From Podochytrium sp. JEL0797 (lineage: Eukaryota > Chytridiomycota > Chytridiomycetes > Chytridiales > Chytriomycetaceae), in the NCBI GenBank assembly GCA_027596195.1, contig JADGJG010000858.1, positions 1 to 11,672 on the forward strand: DNA of 11,672 bases. Direction: 5' to 3'. Positions within the stretch are counted from its first letter, which is position 1; every line of letters starts with the position of its first letter. Below, piece after piece: positions 9,344 to 11,672 of this stretch. The notes beneath the pieces are model-generated. The model saw nothing but the letters and a program-made list of their open reading frames with translations. It did not search any database and was not told the DNA's origin. The position numbers and the translations under genes were made by a program.

Positions 9344-10579
9344 TTACAAACCGAAAATAAAGAGGAAACCAGATACAAGTAGAAACAAAGAATTGGATGA
9401 GGGCAACGCGCTGCTCTTTTTGCTGGTCGTGGCAGTGCCCACCGGCACAGCGCTGTTTCCTCCATCGCCAGTACTACTAGTAGCAGTGTTGGGCAATGGC
9501 GAGGTAGTGGGAGTCGCCAAAGGAGGAAGCGAAACTGAAATTGTGCTAATCACGCCAGGGTTGGCCGCGTCGGCGTACGAAAAGCCAGGCGTGAACGAAA
9601 CTCTCATGAATACAATGCATCCCTTCTGTAAAATTCAAGGCATTCAAGTCAGAAGTCGTGCGTTAGGTTGTAAGAAAATGGAGGGTGGGGAGAATTCATA
9701 CCGTGTCCTGCGTCAAATCGCAAGGGAGCCCGACATCTTCTGCACCAGCTTCGCAGATTCGCATGCAATAGTTCCCGTCTCCTGCTTGCTCAACGTAATG
9801 CGGGAAGCCAGGGTGCTTGCTGGCATCCGTTCCGGAATACGGCTCCTTTCCGCAGGAAACAAAGCCACCATCGTCGTATTGTCCACCATCATCATATGCA
9901 CCAGGAGAGGACTGTGTGCAGTTGATGTTGAGAAGAACACAGTCCATCTGTCCGTGAATTTGAATGTAGTGTTGGCCGGGGACCGTGAAGTTTTTAAGGA
10001 CGTGGGCGGATCGGATTCCATATTGTGGCATTGGAGACGATCCTGGGGGAAGGTAATTCCCGACACAGAAGGACTGCACGAAACCTTGAGTTGTGTCGTG
10101 TCAAAGAAACTAAATCGGCAAGAAAATAAAACAAAATCACCTTCCGCCTGAACGACCGTTGGGAGCAGCGAGCGATTGTAGTAGTTGTTTTGCAAAAAAA
10201 TGCTGTTGGGGTTTGGGAGGTTGATGCAGAAGTTCTGTTCACAAAATAACGGGTTGGAATCAAATGATCGAATGCTCCGCGGAAAAAACAAACCTGCTCG
10301 TCCTGAATGTACACTTGCTGTCCCGGCATTGGAATTGTTGTTAGCGGGGCGCAGGGGTCGGGCGTTGTAATGTGATAGTTCAGAAGATTGCAAAGCGTTG
10401 TGTTTGGGACTGGAATGCATAATCACAGTATCACACAGTAGATACTACACACAGCTCCCCACGCATCCGTGCGGCAACCCTGGCTGCGTTGCACCGTTGG
10501 GGTCAATCTGGGCGTTCACAGCGATCAGGCCAGGGAGCAGAAGTGGGAGCATGTGCAAGAGGAGGCCAAGTCGAAACAT
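9344..10579 (-). CDS. P5: secreted 12-Cys GPI-anchored paralogue, type A
   Basis: Five exons: 10579-10453, 10409-10294, 10234-10141, 10084-9702, 9625-9344; introns 43, 59, 56 and 76 nt; 333 aa, the longest copy. Signal peptide MFRLGLLLHMLPLLLPGLIAVNA; an internal ATG in frame (residue 10) would also leave a usable signal. Mature start QIDPNGATQPGLP as in P3. Twelve core cysteines, SSPGAYDDGGQYDD, and CGKEPYSGTDASKH closely match P3. Intron positions after DEQ and inside the AEG codons are shared with P3 only; the last intron (DT|KGC) is shared with P1 and P2. The C-terminal linker is Thr/Pro/Ser-rich, then SLFLLVSGFLFIFGL, GPI-type. As the array is transcribed leftward, this copy is the first one. 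Only 140 bp separate its stop from the P4 start. Confidence 0.86.
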
Positions 10580-11141
10580 TTCGAATTCGTTTTTTCCAAT
10601 TTAGGAAATGCAATCCAGAGAAAAGAAGAAAAGAAAGTTGATGGTAAGAGAAGAACAGCAAGATTGTTCTGAGAATGTATCCGCTGTAAAGGAAACTTGC
10701 TGCCACTCTTGGCTTGAATTTCAACTGTGCCTCCAAACCTCCATTTCCAGAGCCCGTCGTAAATTTTGAAATGACGGCGGCAGTTACATCTATGCGTGAC
10801 GACCGTAGTTCCTGGTGCATGTATCGGGGCACTGGCGCTCAATTTTTTGGACTTCGTTCTTTTGGGAGCTTTTCGCCGAACCTGACAGCTCATCCAACAA
10901 CGAGTCATGGTTACCTCAATTTTCCCACCATAAAAATTGTAAGTAATTGCATGCGTCTATCAACCTCCTGCTCAGGCTAATCATTGCGACGGTGTGTGCG
11001 CTGAAACTAAACGCGCGCGACACTGACTGACACCTGTCAAAAACTATTCACCGCAAACACACCGCCGCGTTCAAGCAAAACGATCCCCAGCATCACCAGT
11101 CATTGTTTTACTTCTCTCTCTAAGCTGTGGATCCCCCTGCG

Positions 11142-11175
11142 TCAAATCTCCCCTCCTTGAGGAGGGGAGGTTTGA
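11142..11175. repeat. 34-nt inverted repeat, 15-bp stem with 4-nt loop
   Basis: The left arm TCAAATCTCCCCTCC pairs with the right arm GGAGGGGAGGTTTGA around the loop TTGA, with a single T-G mismatch that could wobble in RNA. It lies about 245 nt beyond the H2B stop codon and about 560 bp upstream of the P5 start. It could be a cruciform or terminator-like structure or a remnant of a foldback element. Confidence 0.85.
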
Positions 11176-11374
11176 GCGTGTTTTGCCCCCGTGACAGTTC
11201 GAGAGGGCGGGGACATTGCTCGTCTGGTGGGCCCCTCGAAGGTGGGCAGCTTTCTTCTTCCGGGTGAGTTTATGTTCTCGACGGGGAGAGGGGGTTTGAA
11301 AGCGCATACAACGAAACGCGTATCTTTTCGAACAAAAACAAAACAAAACAAATTCCTCTTTTTGAATGCGGGGT

Positions 11375-11380
11375 TTTATT
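11375..11380 (-). terminator. AATAAA polyadenylation signal of histone H2B
   Basis: AATAAA on the minus strand about 40 nt downstream of the H2B stop codon. This indicates an ordinary polyadenylated histone mRNA, as expected in fungi, not stem-loop processing. Confidence 0.65.
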
Positions 11381-11419
11381 CGCGAAATATACAGAATCTA
11401 AAACAATGAAATACGACGC

Positions 11420-11672
11420 TTATTTGGACGACTGGTACTTGGTGACGGCCTTGGTTCCCTCCGACACGGCGTGCTTGGCCAACTCTCCCGGCAGGATCAA
11501 ACGCACCGAGGTCTGAATCTCACGCGACGAGATGGTCGATCTCTTGTTGTAAGCCGCGAGCTTCGACGCCTCGGACGCAATGCGCTCGAAAATGTCGTTG
11601 ACAAACGAGTTCATGATGTTCATGGCCTTGTTGGAGATACCCGTCTCTGGGTGCACCTGCTTGAGCACCTTG
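11420..11672 (-). CDS. histone H2B, C-terminal part (5' end off window)
   Basis: Core nucleosomal histone H2B. The visible part starts at [20 protein letters not shown] and continues through [40 protein letters not shown] and [15 protein letters not shown] to the stop: alpha-1 end, alpha-2, alpha-3 and the C-terminal helix. The Lys in AVTKY is the conserved monoubiquitination site. The tail after it (QSSK) is short and Ser/Lys-rich, as in fungi. There is no intron in this part. The N-terminal tail and start lie beyond the right edge. H2B is often divergently paired with H2A, so an H2A gene may lie outside the window. Confidence 0.97.
   Translation of the reverse strand, partial: KVLKQVHPETGISNKAMNIMNSFVNDIFERIASEASKLAAYNKRSTISSREIQTSVRLILPGELAKHAVSEGTKAVTKYQSSK

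Larger units (their letters stand above)
10580..11419. other. 840-bp gap with no firmly supported gene
   Basis: This gap holds the P5 promoter on the left and the H2B 3' UTR on the right. The left third is rich in TTTTC on the coding strand and shows no clear TATA box. In the middle, a plus-strand reading frame (about 10771-10938) is followed by an ideal donor GTAAGT at 10939 and an acceptor at 10977. The joined frame would then end at a TGA near 11031. A minus-strand frame (10908-10525) overlaps it and has a basic Lys/Arg patch. I recognise neither, and both could be chance. Confidence 0.5.

Noticed and set aside
9393..10151. 252-aa open frame on the plus strand, antisense to P5
   Set aside because: It is the mirror of P5 coding exons and introns, without family features; similar antisense frames lie opposite the other paralogues.
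3793..10579. Broken or pseudogene status of the paralogues, since no single frame covers any of them
   Set aside because: Each is restored by short GT-AG introns with consistent phases, and total lengths are multiples of three.
10525..10908. Minus-strand frame with a basic Lys/Arg patch as a DNA-binding protein
   Set aside because: It overlaps the P5 start region, the composition changes abruptly, and no recognisable domain is visible.
11142..11175. Animal-type histone 3' stem-loop
   Set aside because: Sequence, stem length and distance (about 245 nt) do not match the 6-bp, 4-nt-loop signal, and an AATAAA signal is present nearer to the stop codon.
1..11672. tRNA, rRNA, CRISPR array, transposase or viral genes
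   Set aside because: No cloverleaf, spaced repeats, integrase or polymerase motifs were found by eye on either strand.

Overview
The window reads as a compact eukaryotic nuclear region, most likely from an early-diverging (perhaps chytrid-like) fungus. Genes are split by short GT-AG introns (mostly 42-90 nt), intergenic gaps are often only 90-160 bp, and AATAAA signals follow several stop codons. The histone H2B tail is of fungal type, and the secreted proteins end in fungal-style Ser/Thr/Pro linkers with GPI signals. The fungal assignment is an inference. All eight genes are on the minus strand, so transcription runs right to left.

Layout from the left. Positions 1-67 are an almost pure C tract, probably a contig-edge or assembly artefact. 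Positions 102-1383 hold the 5' part of an autophagy gene, ATG16: an N-terminal ATG5-binding-like segment, a coiled coil and the first WD40 blades. It runs into the C tract. Positions 1478-3681 hold a complete five-exon gene of 661 codons that I recognise as ERMARD/DUF4209-like from its RNxxxHG motif.

Positions 3793-10579 hold the main feature, an array of five tandem paralogues (called P1 to P5 from left to right) of a secreted protein with 12 conserved cysteines. Every copy has a signal peptide, a core beginning Q-(F/I)-(T/D)-P, a strongly conserved acidic motif (SAPGAYDDGGQYDD or close variants), and a C-terminal hydrophobic GPI-type tail. After splicing, every copy is an intact reading frame of 314-333 aa. 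Two subfamilies alternate: type A (P3, P5) and type B (P1, P2, P4). The domain order distantly recalls the basidiomycete 'macrophage activating glycoprotein' (MAG1) family, but the function is unknown.

Positions 10580-11419 form an 840-bp gap with a long perfect-stem inverted repeat and no gene I can support firmly. Positions 11420-11672 hold the C-terminal two thirds of histone H2B, cut by the right edge.

The most interesting signals are the array itself and its intron history. P3 carries an extra intron that coincides with a tandem duplication across the exon 1/intron 1 border, which leaves a 27-nt microexon. The other introns are distributed by subfamily, and one is offset by exactly two codons in P4.
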